Source: Chthoniobacter flavus (GTDB lineage: Bacteria; Verrucomicrobiota; Verrucomicrobiia; Chthoniobacterales; Terrimicrobiaceae). From it: a stretch of 23,896 bases of DNA. Of this stretch, positions 21,506 through 23,896 are shown in pieces (the stretch's first letter is position 1; each line of letters begins with the position of its first letter). The position numbers were made by a program, and so were the translations under genes. Location of the stretch: the NCBI GenBank assembly GCA_945863785.1, contig CAMBAQ010000005.1, positions 1 through 23,896 of the forward strand, given 5' to 3'. The notes below the pieces were generated by a model. It was not told the DNA's origin and did not search any database. It saw only the letters and a list, made by a program, of their open reading frames with translations.

Positions 21506-23221
21506 ATGAGCTCAGAAACATCCGAAGCAAAGCCACTCGCCGCAAACGAAATCCTCAAAGCTGCCTCGCATCACTTGCGTGGTACGATAGCCAATGAACT
21601 CGCTGATTCCTCCACGGGAGCGATCACTGAGGACGCCGGTCAGCTTACTAAATTTCACGGCCTTTATCTCCAAGACGATCGGGATCTCCGAGTCGCTCTC
21701 AAAAAAGCAGGCAAAGAGAAGGCATTTTCGTTTATGTTGCGCGTTCGCCTGCCCGGCGGTAAGGCCACCCCATCACAATGGCTGGTTCTTGATAAGCTTG
21801 CTGCCGACGTAGCATCGCCCTCCCTGCGGTTGACCACTCGCCAGACATTTCAGTTTCACGGAGTGCTTAAGGGCAATGTGAAAAAACTCATCAAAGGCAT
21901 GCACAAAGCCCTTCTTGATTCCATTGCCGCTTGTGGCGATGTGAACCGCAACGTGATGGCGCCCCCAAACCACGAGCGTAGCACTGCTGCTCAAGAGGTC
22001 TACGAGCATGCGAAAGCTTGGAGCGAGTATGCTCTTCCAAAAACCCGCGCCTACCATGAGATCTACCTCGACGAGGAATTGGTTGCCGGTGGAGAGCCAG
22101 AGCAGGAGCCAATGTATGGCGATACCTACCTGCCGCGTAAATTTAAAACAGGCTTCGTTCTGCCTCCCTCCAACGATGTGGATATTTTCTCACAAGATCT
22201 CGGATTCGTCGCGATCATCGAGAACGATCAACTCGTTGGCTACAATGTCACCGCCGGCGGTGGACTGGGAATGAGCCATGGAAATAGCGAAACATTCCCT
22301 CGTTTGGCTGATGTGCTGGGCTTCATTGCGCCTGATCAAGTCAACAAAATCGGCGATGCCATTCTCACGACGCAACGTGATTTTGGTGACCGCACGAACC
22401 GCAAGCACGCCCGTTTGAAATACACCATCGAGGATCGCGGAGTGGAGTGGTTCAAAGCCGAGGTTCAGAAACGCTCGGGTATTACTTTTCAGGCTCCCCG
22501 CGCCTACCATTTTACCACCATCCAAGATCCAGTCGGTTGGCACGAATGTGCCGATGGCAACTGGTTCTACGGACTCCATATTCTGAGCGGCCGCATCGTG
22601 GATAAGGACGGTTGGATGATGAAGACCGCTCTTCGTGAAATCGCCGCGATTCACACAGGCGACTTCCGCCTCACCCCTTCGCAAAATCTCAGTATCGCGG
22701 GTGTCACGCCTGCGATGAAACCTCAGATCGAGGCGATCCTTGCCAAGCACGGACTCGACAAGGAAAACGACCGCTCCGGTCTCCGTTTGAACGCCCTTTC
22801 TTGCGTAGCCCTTCCGACTTGCGGTCTCGCGCTTGCCGAAAGCGAGCGCGCGCTTCCTGACATCCTTGAAAAGTTTGAGGTCGTCTTTGATGAATACGGA
22901 CTGCATCACGATGCCATCAGCCTTCGTATCACCGGATGCCCGAACGGCTGTGCGCGCCCGTATTTGGGTGAAATTGGTTTTGTCGGAAAAGCCCCCAATA
23001 AATACGCTCTCTACCTAGGAGCTGGCTATAATGGCACCAGACTGAACCGCCTTTTCTCGCCGAGCACGACAATTGAAAATGCGATTGAGATGCTCCGTCC
23101 CATCATCAAAAGCTACTCGCTCGAGCGTCAGGCCGGCGAAGGCTTTGGCGACTACTGTAACAGAGTCGTCCTTCCCGCCGATGCGACTTTCCACAGCGTA
23201 GGAACGCCGATCGCTGTTTAA
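21506..23221 (+). CDS. cysI: Sulfite reductase hemoprotein (beta subunit)
   Basis: Cytosolic siroheme/[4Fe-4S] enzyme reducing sulfite to sulfide in assimilation. The 571-residue length matches CysI. The four cluster cysteines are C433 and C439 (LSCVALPTCG) and C478 and C482 (GCPNGCARP), within one position of the E. coli numbering. Siroheme-side basic residues appear in LRVRLPGG and RKFKTGF (K212, K214), and GDVNRNVMAPPNHE and NVTAGGGLGMSHGN are diagnostic of CysI over nitrite reductase. No cysJ, cysH or cysG is adjacent, so the electron donor (flavoprotein or ferredoxin) is unknown. It follows a strong terminator, so it has its own promoter, and no Shine-Dalgarno sequence is visible. Confidence 0.95.
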   Translation: MSSETSEAKPLAANEILKAASHHLRGTIANELADSSTGAITEDAGQLTKFHGLYLQDDRDLRVALKKAGKEKAFSFMLRVRLPGGKATPSQWLVLDKLAADVASPSLRLTTRQTFQFHGVLKGNVKKLIKGMHKALLDSIAACGDVNRNVMAPPNHERSTAAQEVYEHAKAWSEYALPKTRAYHEIYLDEELVAGGEPEQEPMYGDTYLPRKFKTGFVLPPSNDVDIFSQDLGFVAIIENDQLVGYNVTAGGGLGMSHGNSETFPRLADVLGFIAPDQVNKIGDAILTTQRDFGDRTNRKHARLKYTIEDRGVEWFKAEVQKRSGITFQAPRAYHFTTIQDPVGWHECADGNWFYGLHILSGRIVDKDGWMMKTALREIAAIHTGDFRLTPSQNLSIAGVTPAMKPQIEAILAKHGLDKENDRSGLRLNALSCVALPTCGLALAESERALPDILEKFEVVFDEYGLHHDAISLRITGCPNGCARPYLGEIGFVGKAPNKYALYLGAGYNGTRLNRLFSPSTTIENAIEMLRPIIKSYSLERQAGEGFGDYCNRVVLPADATFHSVGTPIAV

Positions 23222-23576
23222 AGTAAGCTGCGGAGATTTTATTTTATCCAAAAAGGGATGGCTCTGGGTGAGTTGGAATCTCTATGCAGCGCGGTTGAGA
23301 GATGAAAAGCCAGTGACAATTGAAGTGTCGCGGGGATCAAGGAAGTCTACCAATGAGCCTTGATTTGCTCCGAGATACTTTAGAGTTAAGTGGCATGGCC
23401 GCCTGATTCTTTCAAAAAAACTCGGCGATGAGGCGAAAGGAGAGTTTTTACTCTAAACAAAAAACGACAAGAAAAGTAGCTGTGGCGTTGATAACCACAG
23501 TGAGCTGCATCGATCCGCTTCTTGAAATCCTCGAATGTGTCCTACTTGAATGAGGTCATCGCGTAGATGGCGTTTT
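23222..23576. other. 355-bp spacer between cysI and the PilT-like gene
   Basis: This holds the 3' ends of two convergent genes. No gene with recognisable motifs is present; short open frames on both strands look random. Two hairpins are seen: AGAGT/ACTCT at 23441-23454 and CTGTGG/CCACAG at 23480-23500. There is no T-run-bearing hairpin just after cysI on the plus strand. Confidence 0.6.
23480..23500 (-). terminator. Probable terminator of the PilT-like gene
   Basis: Six-base arms CTGTGG and CCACAG enclose a nine-base loop. Read on the minus strand the hairpin is followed by CTACTTTTCTTGTCGTTTTTT, a T-rich tract. It lies about 77 nt past the stop at 23577. The short stem makes this moderate evidence. 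Confidence 0.45.
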
Positions 23577-23896
23577 TTAATGACCATTCCCTGCAGGTGA
23601 GCGTCCAGGTTTGGCTGCCTCGCCGGGATTCTCCGCTGATCCGCCGGCGGCATTCGCCAGAGCGGCATCCTCGGGAGGCAGGAAGGGCAGGAACCGCGAT
23701 TTGTCGATCGCCTTCATGTAGGCCTCGTTGGGCGAAACGACCCCTGGGAGAAGTTGTTCCCAAATGGCATCGTCCATAAACTGCATGCCTTGGCTTTTTC
23801 CGGTAATGATGGCATCCTGTAACTTCTGGGTCGCACCTTCACGGATGATCGCGGAGACGGCGCCATCGACCATAAGGATCTCATTCACGGCAACGC
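23577..23896 (-). CDS. pilT: PilT-like type IV pilus retraction ATPase, C-terminal part (partial)
   Basis: The open frame enters from the right edge (reading VAVNEILMVDGAVSAIIREG) and ends at 23577. NEILMVDGAVSAIIREG, DAIITGKSQGMQFMDDAIWE and VSPNEAYMKAIDKSRFLPFL are the C-terminal helices of PilT/PilU hexameric ATPases that drive pilus retraction at the cytoplasmic side. The ATP-binding motifs lie outside the window. After the usual family end (about RFLPFLP) there is an extra tail of about 33 residues rich in Ala, Gly, Pro and Glu, which looks disordered. PilT, PilU and related paralogues cannot be separated from this part. Confidence 0.85.
   Translation of the reverse strand, partial: VAVNEILMVDGAVSAIIREGATQKLQDAIITGKSQGMQFMDDAIWEQLLPGVVSPNEAYMKAIDKSRFLPFLPPEDAALANAAGGSAENPGEAAKPGRSPAGNGH

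Noticed and set aside
23453..23668. Minus-strand frame overlapping the PilT-like tail
   Set aside because: It is in another frame of a well-supported gene end and shows no motif.
1..23896. Search by eye for CRISPR arrays, tRNA genes, insertion sequences and phage attachment sites
   Set aside because: No regularly spaced direct repeats, cloverleaf with a CCA-type acceptor, transposase motif or integrase was recognised.

Overview
The window reads as ordinary chromosomal DNA of a Gram-negative bacterium. The evidence is an LptD-type outer-membrane LPS assembly protein, two lipoproteins with clear lipoboxes, a family 9 (heptosyltransferase-like) glycosyltransferase and a PilT-like pilus ATPase. 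The gene families, short ATGA couplings, GatCA translation genes, stand-alone HNH endonuclease and near absence of Shine-Dalgarno sequences best fit the Verrucomicrobiota/PVC group. That placement is inferred from gene content and was not tested by any search.

Layout. (1) 1-954: the tail of a probable argD and argF, joined by an ATGA overlap (arginine synthesis). (2) 1062-2960: a small accessory island. It holds an A/T-richer membrane-anchored beta-sandwich-like protein on the minus strand, an intact BrnT/BrnA toxin-antitoxin pair with a likely operator, and directly behind it a YefM/YoeB-like pair in which each gene carries a frameshift. (3) 2962-10013, all minus strand, transcribed right to left: rpmB (L28), an OppF-like ABC ATPase, rodA, galE, lptD and ugd. 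This is largely an envelope group: nucleotide sugars, LPS export and cell-wall elongation. (4) 10213-10824: a plus-strand HNH endonuclease, divergent from rpmB and ending in a strong double hairpin. (5) 10933-20649, all minus strand: a biotin ligase, gatC, gatA, a small lipoprotein, holB, proB, an ABC-2 type permease, a helical membrane-anchored protein, a metallophosphoesterase, a family 9 glycosyltransferase, ruvC and lipB. The holB-proB-permease-helical protein run and ruvC-lipB are joined by 4-nt ATGA overlaps. (6) 20697-23221, plus strand: a repetitive Cys- and Ala-rich lipoprotein with a very strong terminator, then cysI (sulfite reductase hemoprotein). (7) 23577-23896, minus strand: the C-terminal end of a PilT-like ATPase that runs off the window.

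No tRNA, rRNA, CRISPR array, insertion sequence, phage gene or integrase was recognised. Most genes are well-known housekeeping families. The least ordinary material is the tandem toxin-antitoxin island (one live, one decayed), the Cys-repeat/LEA-like lipoprotein, the cysteine-free mature LptD, the permease without an adjacent ATPase inside a replication/proline operon, and a few structured intergenic spacers. I did not find convincing evidence of a wholly new biological system.
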